The translations under genes and the position numbers were made by a program. From contig NZ_JAHXBG010000009.1 of the NCBI RefSeq assembly GCF_020103725.1, positions 310,001-374,000 of the forward strand: a DNA stretch of 64,000 bases, in the 5' to 3' direction. Under the pieces are notes generated by a model. It was not told where the DNA came from. It searched no databases and saw nothing but the letters and a program-made list of their open reading frames with translations. The stretch's first letter is position 1. The number at the start of each line of letters is the position of its first letter. This document shows, piece by piece, positions 47,700 through 56,960 of this stretch. The stretch is from Hyalangium gracile. Lineage in GTDB: Bacteria; Myxococcota; Myxococcia; Myxococcales; Myxococcaceae.

Positions 47700-49406
47700 C
47701 TACGGCTTCAGGCGCCAGATGCCCGTGGCCCTCGCGGGCAGGGTGGTCTGCCACCCGCTCGCGGTCGCGGAGAGCGTCCCGACATTGGTGTCGGCGAAGA
47801 GCACCTCGGGCGTGCCGCCGGGGATGGAGAACGGGCCCGCGGTCACGTTGTAGTCCGAGAGGTTGTGCACCACGAGCACCCGCTCATCCCCCAGCGTGCG
47901 CACGAAGGCGAGCGCGGCCGAGACACCCTTGGTGGAGGTGAAGAGCTTGAGCCCTCCCCGGCTCAGCGCCTCGGAGGCATGGCGGGCCCGGATCAGCGCC
48001 CGGTAGCGCGAGAGCAGCGAGTTCGCGGCGTCCGTCTGCGCGGCCACGTTGCGACCCGACGCGTGCCCCGGCGAGAAGTTGAACCACGGCGAGCCCGACG
48101 TGAAGCCGCCACCGCCGGAGCCGTCCCACGGCATGGGCGTGCGCTTGGCCTCGTCGTTGTTCGTGGTGCCGTTGGTCATGCCCAGCTCCTCCCCGTAATA
48201 GAGGAAGGGAGCTCCGGGCAGGGTGAGCAGCAGCGCCGCGGCGTTGGCCAGCTTGCCCGAGTGAGCGTTGAGCTGAGTGGCCACCCGCACCATGTCGTGG
48301 TTGGTGAGGAAGGGCGCGTCGCTGACGCCCGCCGGGTAGGCGCTGGCCATCTCCGTCAGCTTCGCGGCGATGCTCGTGGAGTTGCCCGCGTTGAGGCTCG
48401 CGAGGATCTGCTCGGAGAGCGGGAAGTTGAAGTTCAGCGGCAGCTCGTCCCCGCCCGGCACGTCCTTCGTCGAGCCATAGTAGGCGGCGATGACGGGCGT
48501 GGTGCTCCAGTCCTCGCCCACGATGACGGCGTCCGGCTTCTCCTGGCGCACGTGCGCGGCGAACTCCTTCCAGAAGGCGTGCGTCTCCGGGGTGTCGGCC
48601 TGTCCGCCGCCCGCGCCCGTCTCGATGAGGTAGCGCGCGGCATCCAGCCGGAAGCCATCCGCGCCGCGCGAGATCCACAGCGAGGCCAGGCGCTTCACCT
48701 CCGCGCGCAGCTCCGGGTTCTGCATGTTCAGGTCCGGCATCCCGCCCCAGAACACGCCGTAGTACCAGGCGCCGTTGCGCGAGTGCCAGGTGGGCTCGTT
48801 GGAGAACTGGCTCCACGGCTGCTTCCAGCCCGGATCCTGATCCCTCCACATGTACCAGTCGCGCTTGGGAGAGGTGCGCGAGGAGGCGGACTCCACGAAC
48901 CACGGGTGGCCCGTGCCCGAGTGGTTGATGACGAAGTCGAGGATGACGCGCATCCCCCGCCGGTGGGCCTCGGCGCACAGCTGCTCGAAGTCCTCCAGGG
49001 TGCCGTAGTCCGGGTTGATGCGCTCGTAGTCCACCACGTCGTAGCCGTGGTAGCTGGGCGAGTCGAAGACGGGCATCAGCCACAGCGCGTCCACGCCCAG
49101 GTCCTGCGTCGTGCTCGGATCGCCGTCGTTGAGGTAGTCCAGGCGCGAGATGAGGCCCTTCAGGTCCCCGTTCCCGTCTCCATCCGAGTCCTGGAAGCTG
49201 CGGACGAACACCTCATAGAAGACGGCCTTGCGGTACCACTCGCTGCCCGCCGCCGGAGCAATCTCCACCACGGGGCTCTGGGTCTCCGGCGTCTTCCCGG
49301 GTGGCTGCGGCCCGGGGCCTCCTCCCGAGCCCGAGCCCGAGCCACAGGCCAGACCGGACGACAGGGCGAGGACGACCAGCGAGGAACGCAGACGCGACAC
49401 GAGCAT
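47700..49406 (-). CDS. GH13 alpha-amylase lipoprotein
   Basis: 568 residues from ATG 49406, which overlaps the stop of the PilZ-Hsp70 gene by one base (TGATG). Lipobox GLAC (Cys ~21), followed by a Gly/Ser/Pro linker and a complete GH13 barrel: VILDFVINHSG, DGFRLDAARYL (nucleophile), IVGEDWSTT (acid/base Glu) and FLTNHDMVRV. A C-terminal beta domain (~480-568) closes the protein. FYEVFVRSFQDSDGDGNGDL is the N-terminal landmark of cyclomaltodextrinase/neopullulanase-like amylases. It should act in the envelope on maltodextrins, complementing the 36522 enzyme and the pullulanase. Translational coupling to an Hsp70-type gene is unusual. Confidence 0.92.
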   Translation of the reverse strand: MLVSRLRSSLVVLALSSGLACGSGSGSGGGPGPQPPGKTPETQSPVVEIAPAAGSEWYRKAVFYEVFVRSFQDSDGDGNGDLKGLISRLDYLNDGDPSTTQDLGVDALWLMPVFDSPSYHGYDVVDYERINPDYGTLEDFEQLCAEAHRRGMRVILDFVINHSGTGHPWFVESASSRTSPKRDWYMWRDQDPGWKQPWSQFSNEPTWHSRNGAWYYGVFWGGMPDLNMQNPELRAEVKRLASLWISRGADGFRLDAARYLIETGAGGGQADTPETHAFWKEFAAHVRQEKPDAVIVGEDWSTTPVIAAYYGSTKDVPGGDELPLNFNFPLSEQILASLNAGNSTSIAAKLTEMASAYPAGVSDAPFLTNHDMVRVATQLNAHSGKLANAAALLLTLPGAPFLYYGEELGMTNGTTNNDEAKRTPMPWDGSGGGGFTSGSPWFNFSPGHASGRNVAAQTDAANSLLSRYRALIRARHASEALSRGGLKLFTSTKGVSAALAFVRTLGDERVLVVHNLSDYNVTAGPFSIPGGTPEVLFADTNVGTLSATASGWQTTLPARATGIWRLKP

Positions 49407-52400
49407 CAAGACCGGCCCACCACCTTCTTGAGGAAGCTCCAGAAGCGGCCCGCGCGATCACGCAGATCCGCGCCACGCCGCTCCTCCGCCGCGCGCGCGG
49501 CGTTCTGGTCCACCTTGAGCTGACTGGCCAGCTGATCCGGCGTGTACCGCGTGGCCAGCGTCGCGCGCACCGTCTTGCGCGTGGTGTACTCGCGCGCCTC
49601 CACGAACAGCACGCACTCCGCATCCAGCTTGATGGTCACCGCCACCCGCACCGAGCCCTTCGGGCCTGGCGGCAGCCCCTCCAGGCGCACCGTGCCCAGG
49701 TACTCGTTGGCGGAGATGTGGTTGTCCTCGCCCTGGAAGATGGACAGCTCCAGCACCTCTTCGTCGTCCCGGGCCGTGGACACCGCGAACGAGCGCTGCG
49801 CCGGCAGCGGCGTGTTGCGCTCGATGACACGCTGGAAGGCACCGCCCGGCATCGCCAGACCGATGGTCATCGGCAGCACGTCGATGAGCACCACGCTGCT
49901 CACCTTCTCCAGCGCCGTCGAGTACAGCGCCGCGCCCAGGGCCACCGCCTCGTCCGCGTTCACACTGGAGTGCGCCGACTTGCCGAACAGCGCCTTGATC
50001 TTCTCGCGCACCAGCGGCATGCGCGCCTGCCCGCCCACCAGGATGATGTCGTCGATGTCGCTGGGCTTCAGCCGCCCGTCCAGCAGCACGTCGCGCACCA
50101 CGTCCAGCGTGCGCTCGACGATGCCCGCGCAGATGCGCTCCAGGTCCGCGCGCGTCATCGTGAAGCGCAAGTCCCTGGGGCGGCCCATGTCGTCCATGAC
50201 GAGCATGGGGATGTGGATCTCGTAGTGGTTGCGCTCGGAGAGGGCGATCTTCGCCTTCTCGGCCGCGTCGCTCATGCGCGACAGTGCGACGCCATCTCCC
50301 TGGAAGGCCACGTTCTCCAGTTGCTGGAAGCGCTCGAGCAGGAAGTCGACGATGGCGTTGTCGAAGTCGATGCCTCCGAGGAAGACGTCGCCGCCGGTGG
50401 CCAGCACCTCGAAGACGTTCTTCTCGATGCGCAGCACCGTGGCGTCGAAGGTACCGCCGCCCAGGTCGTACACCAGCACGCGCTTGTTCAGCTCGCGGTT
50501 GAGGCCGTAGGCCAGCGCCGCGGAGGTGGGCTCGTTGAGGATGCGCTCCACCTTGAGGCCCGCCAGCGCGCCGGCCTTGCGCACCGCCTCGCGCTGGGGC
50601 TCGGAGTAGTAGGCGGGCACCGTCACCACCGCGCGCTCCACCTTGTTCCCCAGGTGCTGCTCGGCCATCTCCTTGCACTCCTTGAGGATGAGGCCCTGCA
50701 CCTCCTCCAGGGAGAGGACATGGTCGCCCAGGCGCACCGCCGCGCGGCCCAGGGTGTCGGGGACGATCTCGTAGTGGAAGCGCTCGCGCACCTGCTTCAC
50801 CACGGCGCTCTCGTACGGGCGGCCCACCAGCCGCTTGGCGCCGTAGATGGTCTGCGTGGGGCGCATGACGAGCTGGCTCTTGGCGCGGTGGCTCACCAGC
50901 AGCTTGTTCTGCGCGTTGAGCGAGATGACGGAGGGGATGGTGTTGTAGCCCTCCTTCGAGCGCAGCACCGTGGGGCGCCCCCCCGACATGATGGCCACGC
51001 ACGAGTTGGTGGTTCCCAGGTCGATGCCGATGATCGGCCCCGTGCCCGCCACCGGCGTCGGAGCCGGGAGGAAGACGGTCGGCGGCAGCACCATCCGGTT
51101 GGGAGGAGGCTCGGGCGGCAGCGGCCGGACCGGCGGAGAGGGCAGCACCTGCGTGGCACCCTCGGGCGCGGGCCTCGGCTCGGGGGCGCGCGGCGCCTCG
51201 ACCCGGGCCGCGGGTGGGCTCGCGGGAGGCGGCGGAATCTGCCGAGGCGGCGGAGCCGAGGGAGGAGGCGGCGCGGCCTGCGCGGGCGCCTTGGGCTTCG
51301 GAGGAGGCGCTGACGGGCGACCACGCGCCCCACGCCGGCTCGGGTGTCCCGGCCTGTCCACCTCCAGGTCCTCGCCATCACCCAGGTCCAGCTCGAACTC
51401 CACGCCCTTGCCGGGCTGGAAGACATCCTCCGTGGCGTCCGCAGCAGACCGGAGCTTCGGCCCTTGCAGGCCCAGCTCCAGGTCGACGTCGAAGGCGGGC
51501 CTCGCCGGCGGAGCAGGCGCGGCGGCGGGGGCCGGCGGCGCGACGGCGGCGGCGGGAGGAGCAGGAGGCGCCGCGGGAGCAGGAGGCCGAGCCTGTGGCA
51601 CCGGCGCGGCGGGCTGCACCGCGGGGTAGGCCTGCGCCACGGGCGGCGGCGGCGGGGGCGCCGCGGGACGAGCGGGCGCGGGCGGTGGAGGCGCGACGAT
51701 GGGGGCGCCCTGGATGACGGGCGCCGACTCCATCAGGGCCTCGGCCTCGTCCAGCGGCATCCCCACGGCCACGGGCAGGTCCCCGCCCAGCGACTCCATC
51801 TCGAAGTCGATGTCGGGCATGGGCTCGTCGAGGACCTCGAACTTCACCTCGGAAGAGCCGGGAGAGGGCGTCGACGACGCGGAGATGAGCTCCTCGACGT
51901 CGATGTCCACGTCGCTGCTCGGAGGCGGCGGAACGGCCAGGGGCGCGGGCGTGGGGACGGGAGGCGCGAGAGGCTTCCCCGCCGACACTCCCAGGTCCTC
52001 GAGCTCGTCGATCATCGCGCCCAGGTCCACGCTCTCCTCCGCGCGGTCGTCCGCGACCACGGGGGCCATGGGTGGGACAGGCGCCTTCGGGGGCGCACCC
52101 TTGGGAGCAGCCACGGGCGCCACGGAGGGGGCGATGGCCGGCAGCCTCGAGGCGGTGACGCGCTTGCCCACCCGGTCCAGCATGCCCTTGGCCAGCATCT
52201 CCCGCTCGAGCGCCTCGGCGTCCGCGGCCGCGGCCGCGGCCTTGTTGAGCTGGAGCATCCGGTCGATGAGCGCCTGGGTGACGGGGTCCAGCTCCTGGAA
52301 CTGGAGGCCCATGCCCGGCGGGCCCTCGGGATCATTGGCGGCGCGCACCCAGCGCACCACGGCGGTGCCGCGCAGCACCCGGACGCCGCCGGCGATCTGC

Positions 52401-52573
52401 ACCTCGAACTTCACGAGCGTGCCCACCGGCTGCGGCGTGCGCGACCGGATGAACATGCCCCCAGGGCTCAGATTGGTAGCGAACTCCTCGGCGAAGCTCC
52501 CCACATCCGAGTGCTTGAGCTTCACCAGAAGACCGACGGCCTTCCGGTCCGTCGCGCGCCGCCCCTGTTCCAT
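49406..52573 (-). CDS. PilZ domain-Hsp70 fusion protein
   Basis: 1055 residues. Residues ~3-105 form a PilZ-type domain of the myxobacterial TIGR02266 class: RRATDRKAVGLLVKL, NLSPGGMFIRS and GMGLQFQEL; the two canonical c-di-GMP-binding motifs are partly altered. Residues ~110-512 are a very long Pro/Ala-rich, low-complexity linker with acidic islands. Residues ~513-1055 are Hsp70: IGIDLGTTNSCVAIM (phosphate 1), VPAYYSEPQREAV, YDLGGGTFDATV (phosphate 2) and LVGGQARMPLV (adenosine), then a substrate-binding beta domain with a shortened lid. It should link c-di-GMP or polarity signals to client folding. No J-domain or GrpE gene is adjacent. ATG 52573 was taken as start. Confidence 0.88.
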   Translation of the reverse strand: MEQGRRATDRKAVGLLVKLKHSDVGSFAEEFATNLSPGGMFIRSRTPQPVGTLVKFEVQIAGGVRVLRGTAVVRWVRAANDPEGPPGMGLQFQELDPVTQALIDRMLQLNKAAAAAADAEALEREMLAKGMLDRVGKRVTASRLPAIAPSVAPVAAPKGAPPKAPVPPMAPVVADDRAEESVDLGAMIDELEDLGVSAGKPLAPPVPTPAPLAVPPPPSSDVDIDVEELISASSTPSPGSSEVKFEVLDEPMPDIDFEMESLGGDLPVAVGMPLDEAEALMESAPVIQGAPIVAPPPPAPARPAAPPPPPPVAQAYPAVQPAAPVPQARPPAPAAPPAPPAAAVAPPAPAAAPAPPARPAFDVDLELGLQGPKLRSAADATEDVFQPGKGVEFELDLGDGEDLEVDRPGHPSRRGARGRPSAPPPKPKAPAQAAPPPPSAPPPRQIPPPPASPPAARVEAPRAPEPRPAPEGATQVLPSPPVRPLPPEPPPNRMVLPPTVFLPAPTPVAGTGPIIGIDLGTTNSCVAIMSGGRPTVLRSKEGYNTIPSVISLNAQNKLLVSHRAKSQLVMRPTQTIYGAKRLVGRPYESAVVKQVRERFHYEIVPDTLGRAAVRLGDHVLSLEEVQGLILKECKEMAEQHLGNKVERAVVTVPAYYSEPQREAVRKAGALAGLKVERILNEPTSAALAYGLNRELNKRVLVYDLGGGTFDATVLRIEKNVFEVLATGGDVFLGGIDFDNAIVDFLLERFQQLENVAFQGDGVALSRMSDAAEKAKIALSERNHYEIHIPMLVMDDMGRPRDLRFTMTRADLERICAGIVERTLDVVRDVLLDGRLKPSDIDDIILVGGQARMPLVREKIKALFGKSAHSSVNADEAVALGAALYSTALEKVSSVVLIDVLPMTIGLAMPGGAFQRVIERNTPLPAQRSFAVSTARDDEEVLELSIFQGEDNHISANEYLGTVRLEGLPPGPKGSVRVAVTIKLDAECVLFVEAREYTTRKTVRATLATRYTPDQLASQLKVDQNAARAAEERRGADLRDRAGRFWSFLKKVVGRS

Positions 52574-53198
52574 GATCAGAACTGTCGCGGCTCCGGTGCC
52601 TCCGGCTCAAGCTCTTAATGACCTTCCTGTTTGCCTGGCTGACCCTCGAACAGGGGTGTAGGCACATGCCTCACCGGGGCTCCTTCCATCGGACCTCGCC
52701 CCGCTCCAGGCGCAGGGTTGGCCAGCAGTGGCAGCCCTGGGAGGTTGGGCACTCGAATCCGAGAGATGTAGGTGCGCCAGCATGGCGGGAGCCGAAGCGC
52801 TCAGCGGTCGCCGTAGCGCTTCTCTCCGGCCTCGACACGCGGCTTGAGCCGGTTCTGCGATGGCGGCAGCTCAGGTCTCCAAAGAGCAAGAAGGCTTCGA
52901 GACAGGAGCAGCAGGAGGCGCGGCCCTCGCAAGAGCCGCGAGGCCCTGGGCGCTCAAGAGCAGGGGACGCCATCTCATGCCGTCGAAAATGGCAGGCTCG
53001 CTCGCACCTTGTCCAACGCTCCCCGCCCTCCTCCACACAGCCGCTCCAGCGGCTGGCGTACCGGCGTGAAACATCGTCGTGGAAAAAACACCACATCTCA
53101 CGACACGACAAAATAATGGTGAGGGCGTTATGGTAGCGGCGGGGGAATGATTTCATTCCTCCTCACTGGCGAGCGGGCAACGCCGGAGGAGAGGGCAC
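52574..53198. other. Intergenic region between divergent PilZ genes
   Basis: 625 bp with no convincing gene; several open frames lack codon bias and ribosome sites. It probably holds the promoter of the PilZ-Hsp70 gene at its left end. About 50 bp before the PilZ gene start is the inverted repeat GGAATGA (53144-53150) / TCATTCC (53153-53159) with a 2-nt spacer, a possible operator. Confidence 0.55.
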
Positions 53199-53543
53199 GT
53201 GTCTACCGACAACGAACGGCGTCGACACCAGCGCTACGATCTGCGGTTGCCCATCAAGCTCCATCGCGGTGACGAAGTCCTCGAGGCCAACATCCTCAAC
53301 GCCTCCAAGAGCGGCTGCCTCTTGCTGTGCTCCACCCCGCTGGAGCCGGGCGGGCACATCGAGACCAGCATTCCCGAGTTGTCGCTTCCCCAGACGCGGC
53401 TGCACGTGGTGCGTTGCCAGTCGACACCGATGGGATACACGATCGCCGCGTATTTCGAGGCCGCGGCAGCGGATGAGACAGCCATCGCCCGGCTCGCGGA
53501 CGAGCAGAAGGCGGAGCTGGCCCACCTTCGCTGGCTGAACTGA
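53199..53543 (+). CDS. Single-domain PilZ protein
   Basis: 114 residues from GTG 53199 with GGAGGAGAGGG upstream. A complete PilZ fold: ERRRHQRYDLRLPIKL gives the RxxxR-type N-terminal motif, and LNASKSGCLLLC stands at the (D/N)xSxxG position. It ends in the conserved LAHLRWLN. It could bind c-di-GMP and act on a partner protein. A paralogue of equal length at 55222 shares about two thirds of residues (hand count 76 of 114). It lies upstream of the prenyltransferase gene but convergent with it. Confidence 0.85.
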   Translation: MSTDNERRRHQRYDLRLPIKLHRGDEVLEANILNASKSGCLLLCSTPLEPGGHIETSIPELSLPQTRLHVVRCQSTPMGYTIAAYFEAAAADETAIARLADEQKAELAHLRWLN

Positions 53544-53560
53544 TTGCGCGCCCCCGGGCA

Positions 53561-53578
53561 GGCGCCGGGAACGGCGCC
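53561..53578. terminator. Bidirectional hairpin between PilZ and prenyltransferase genes
   Basis: Perfect 7-bp stem GGCGCCG / CGGCGCC with a GGAA tetraloop, between two convergent stop codons (53543 and 53596). No T-run. Confidence 0.5.
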
Positions 53579-53595
53579 CCCAGGAGCCCGAGTCC

Positions 53596-54753
53596 TCAGT
53601 GGAGCACGGTGGCGCTCTCGTCCTGCTCCATCTCCATGGGGAGGGACGGCGTGTGGTACGGATTCGCGCTGGCCGGCAAGCGCCCATAGGTCTCGGGCGA
53701 GAAGTACACGGTCACCCGCGGACGCTTCTCCATCCAGCGCACCGCCGCGTAGGTGTGGATTCCCGTGCCCACCTGTAGGGAACGCTGGGCGCAGGCCTCG
53801 ATGGCCCCCAGGTACGGCCGCGTGTCGAGGGACTGCTCCTTGAGATAGGAGGAGATCCGCTCCTGGATCACGCTGTCATTGCGCGCGTAGTGAGACACGG
53901 GGAAGTACGCCGTCACGGCCTTGGGGCGGGAGTCGGAAGGGTCCGTGAAGTTGAAGCAGGTGACCAGACCCTTGCTGCAGTAGGGGCCCTCGGAGCCACC
54001 GCCCATCTTCCGGCAGAAGTCGGTGACGATGCCGGGCTCGTAGTGGCGGGCCACGCCGCAGAACTCGTCCACGAACTCCGCGGTGGCGCGGTGGTGGCGG
54101 AAGTAGAGCTTCGCCCGCGCGTCGGAGCGGTGCGACAGATCGAGCGCGAAGTAGCACAGCTCGTCCTGCCCCCCGCCCCGGCGCTCCATCATCTCCACCA
54201 CGGTGGGCCACACCTTGTGGAAGCCGATCCGGCGGAAGGCCTCCTCGGCCAGCTTCGGAGCGCGCTCGCGCCCCAGGCACCCCAGGTTGAAGTAGGCCTT
54301 GAAGTCCAGGGCCTCGCCCTTGCCGATGGACGCCGAGTACCACGCGACGAAGTGGCCGCGGGCCTCCTCGGGCATCAGCAGGTTCTCGAGCGCGTGCAGC
54401 CGATCCAGATTGATGCCGTAGTTGCGCCGGAGCACTTCGTGCAGACGAAGGCTCGCGATGCGGTTGGCGCTCAGCGAGGCGGGGCGATCCATCGGCTCCA
54501 CGAGCACGCGCAGCTGCGGCCCGGAGTCCTCGATGGTCATCGACAGTTCGTAGGGAGAGTGGTCGTCACAGACATCAGAGGGCCATGCTGGATTTCCGCT
54601 GGCTGGCAGATCGTGCCAGCTCGCAGCCATCGTCCGGAAGACCTCCTGCATCGCTTGCGTGCACGTATCATCCAGACCCAACCCGCGAGCGACCTGCCCC
54701 AGCTGATGACTGCCAGAGTGGACAAGCGTCCCCTTCAATCTGTTTGCCAGCAT
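53596..54753 (-). CDS. ABBA/DMATS-type aromatic prenyltransferase
   Basis: 385 residues from ATG 54753 (GTGAGGAAC upstream). The length and repeated alpha-beta-beta-alpha layout match dimethylallyltryptophan-synthase-type enzymes of fungi and bacteria. Landmarks are ELSMTIEDSGPQLRVLVEP, ELCYFALDLSHRSDARAKLYF, HRATAEFVDEF and YAAVRWMEKRPRVTVYFSPE. Repeated Arg/Lys/Tyr on outward strands would hold the diphosphate, and no metal-binding DDxxD motif is present, as expected for this class. It should transfer a prenyl group to an indole or other aromatic ring. Neighbouring StyA-like and other oxidases favour an indole product. Acceptor and position are unknown. Confidence 0.8.
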   Translation of the reverse strand: MLANRLKGTLVHSGSHQLGQVARGLGLDDTCTQAMQEVFRTMAASWHDLPASGNPAWPSDVCDDHSPYELSMTIEDSGPQLRVLVEPMDRPASLSANRIASLRLHEVLRRNYGINLDRLHALENLLMPEEARGHFVAWYSASIGKGEALDFKAYFNLGCLGRERAPKLAEEAFRRIGFHKVWPTVVEMMERRGGGQDELCYFALDLSHRSDARAKLYFRHHRATAEFVDEFCGVARHYEPGIVTDFCRKMGGGSEGPYCSKGLVTCFNFTDPSDSRPKAVTAYFPVSHYARNDSVIQERISSYLKEQSLDTRPYLGAIEACAQRSLQVGTGIHTYAAVRWMEKRPRVTVYFSPETYGRLPASANPYHTPSLPMEMEQDESATVLH

Positions 54754-55221
54754 TGTTCCTCACAAGGACTAAGGGGAAGGCTCTTCCGGTTCCACCCTGC
54801 AGTGGGTCTGGAGTGCCCCCCTCCTTCCCGGTGGATCTAGAAGCAAATTACCGCCAGGGATGAAGTTTGTCCATAGTGCCACCACTCATTTTCACATAAA
54901 CACGAAAAAATTCCACTGTAGACTTGTCCTACTGGGTCTGTGTTGACACATGAGTCGTGACAAACCCATCCTCGCGGAAGGATGCTTTCGCCAGTTTCTG
55001 GAAAACCTATGTTTGGTTCGCACCCGAGAGCGTGCGCGCGAGCCATCACCGCGTAATGACTGACACCCGAGACAGTCAAACCCGAGCCGGCAAAGCCCTT
55101 CGGCATACGTTGCTACAAGGACATACATCATCCGCCGTCAGTCAGGTTCGGTACGTTTCCCGCATGTGTATTGGAGAACTGCCCCTGCAGGTGCTCGGGC
55201 AACGCTTGAGGAGGCCTCATC
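54754..55221. other. Intergenic region between prenyltransferase and second PilZ gene
   Basis: 468 bp with no convincing gene. The stretch ~54840-54960 is clearly AT-richer than its surroundings and probably contains the prenyltransferase promoter on the minus strand and perhaps one for the PilZ gene on the plus strand. A TTGACA occurs at 54943-54948 without a matching -10 box. No operator was assigned. Confidence 0.5.
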
Positions 55222-55566
55222 GTGTCCTTCGATTCCGAGCGGCGTCGGCACCCGCGCTACCCGCTGCGCCTGGCCATCAAGCTCCATTACGGCAGGGAGC
55301 TGCTGGACGCCGACATCATCAATGCTTCGGCCAGCGGCGTGCTGATCCTGTGCGCCACTCCTCTAGAGCCGGGGGGCGTCGTCGAGGCCAGCATCCCCGA
55401 GCTGATGATTCCCAGAACCACGCTGCACATCCTGCGCTGCCATGCCGTGCCCATGGGGTACATGGTCGCCGCCTACTTCGAGGCGGTCATCTCGGATGAG
55501 GCGCCCTTCGCCCGGCTCGCGGAAGAGCAGGGGGCGTCGTTGGCCCACCTGCGCTGGCTGAACTGA
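55222..55566 (+). CDS. Single-domain PilZ protein, paralogue of the 53199 gene
   Basis: 114 residues from GTG 55222 with GAGGAGG upstream. ERRRHPRYPLRLAIKL and INASASGVLILC mark the PilZ motifs, and it ends LAHLRWLN like its paralogue. The two copies flank the prenyltransferase gene, suggesting duplication of a segment before or after insertion of that gene. It lies 153 bp upstream of the frameshifted flavoenzyme gene on the same strand and may be co-transcribed with it. Confidence 0.85.
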   Translation: MSFDSERRRHPRYPLRLAIKLHYGRELLDADIINASASGVLILCATPLEPGGVVEASIPELMIPRTTLHILRCHAVPMGYMVAAYFEAVISDEAPFARLAEEQGASLAHLRWLN

Positions 55567-55718
55567 GCCGGCGCCTCACCGGGCCGGGGCACTCGCCCAC
55601 GCCAGGACTACCTGACGGCTCCTGAAGGGCCCGTCGGAAGATACCTCCCTGCCAGGTTGCCCCCTCCCTGCTGGGCGCCCTGGCACTCCGCCTTGGATCA
55701 TGGCCAGGAATCCTCGCT

Positions 55719-56907
55719 ATGCTCCCAGGCATGACCACCACCTCCCCCAACAGCTCGACGCATCCGCTGCTCACCGCCGCCCAGCAGCTCGCGCCCCGTA
55801 TCGCCGCCCGCTCCGAGGAGATCGAGGCCGCCCGCAGGCTCCCAGCCGATCTCGCCCAGGAGCTGGCGAAGGCGGACCTCTTTCGTATGTGGATCCCCGA
55901 GGCCTACGGCGGGCACGAGGTGCACCCCACCGTGTTGCTCGAGGTCCTCGAGACGATCTCTCGCGCGGATGGCTCCACGGGCTGGTGCCTCATGATCGGC
56001 TCCGAGATCGGAGTGACAGCGGCGTGGCTGCCCGATGCGGCGGCGCGCACCATCTTCGGGCCCCGGGATGCCATCACCGCCGGCGTGAACGCGCCTTTTG
56101 GAATGGCCGAGCGCGTTCAGGGGGGGGTACCGCGTCACCGGGCGGTGGCCCTGGGCCAGCGGCAGCCAGAACTGCCAGTGGCTGATGGTGGGCGCGATGG
56201 TGACCCAGCAAGGACGGCCCAACATCTCTCCCGCGGGCATGCCCGAGCTCCGCTTCCTGGCGATGCCCGCGCGGGACGTCACGCTGCATGACACCTGGTA
56301 CTCCTCGGGCCTCTGCGGCACGGGGAGCTGCGACATGGAGCTGAAGGACCTCTTCGTCCCCGACGAGTACAGCTTCGGGTTCATCAACGAGCCCCCGCGC
56401 ATCTCGCGGCCGCTCTACTCCGTTCCGCCCTTCGGGCTGTTGACCATGGGGGTAGCGGCCGTCACGCTGGGCATCGCCCGTCGCGCCATCGACGAGCTGC
56501 GGGCGCTGGCGCTCAAGAAGCTCCTGATGCCGAGCCGCCAGCCTCTCGCCACCCGGGCGGGCGTCCAGACCGCCGTCGCCGAAGCCGAGGCTCAGGTGCG
56601 AGCCGCGCGGGCCATGCTCTTCGAGTCGGTGAACAGCACCTACGCCGCCGCCAACCGAGGCGAGATCTCCACGCGCAACCGGGCCGAGCTGCGGCTGGCC
56701 TGCACCCACGCAGTCCGCGCGTCGGCGCGCGCCGTGGACCTCATGTACGAGGCCGGCGGCGGCACCTCCGTCTTCCGCAGCCACCCGCTCCAGCGCTGCT
56801 TCCGGGACATCCACACCGTCACCCAGCACGTGATGGTGTCCGCCGCCACGATGGAGACCATCGGCAGCGTGCTCCTGGGGTTGGAGACTGACACCACCCT
56901 GCTCTGA
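55719..56907 (+). pseudogene. Acyl-CoA-dehydrogenase-fold flavin monooxygenase, frameshifted
   Basis: Two overlapping frames encode one protein. Residues 1 to ~134 lie in the frame starting at 55719 (ATG, or ATG 55731). After an 8-G run at 56120-56127 the rest continues in the frame ending at 56907. Removing one G would join ERVQGG to YRVTGRWPWASGSQN without a gap, giving ~395 residues. The N-terminal helical domain (FRMWIPEAYGG, GSTGWCLMIGS), middle barrel (PISPAGMPELRF-like) and C-terminal PLQRCFRDIHTVTQHVM belong to the acyl-CoA_dh_2 group, which includes FMN/FAD-dependent hydroxylases needing a separate reductase. It may be a true mutation, a sequencing error in the homopolymer, or a phase-variable switch. 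Confidence 0.8.
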
Positions 56908-56924
56908 GCAGGGCCCCGCGGCAT

Positions 56925-56949
56925 CGAGCGGCCCCTCGAGGGCCGCTCG
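56925..56949. terminator. Bidirectional terminator hairpin between convergent genes
   Basis: Perfect 10-bp stem CGAGCGGCCC (56925-56934) / GGGCCGCTCG (56940-56949) with a CTCGA loop, between the stops of the frameshifted monooxygenase gene and the FAD oxidase gene. No strong T-run. Confidence 0.65.
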
Positions 56950-56960
56950 TCATGAATGAA

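Noticed and set aside
49301-51313. 670-codon plus-strand frame opposite the Hsp70 domain
   Set aside because: Antisense of intact Hsp70 motifs; no independent support.
52618-53156. Two 160-172-codon open frames on opposite strands in the PilZ intergenic region
   Set aside because: Neither has typical codon bias, ribosome site or recognisable domain; both are probably chance frames.
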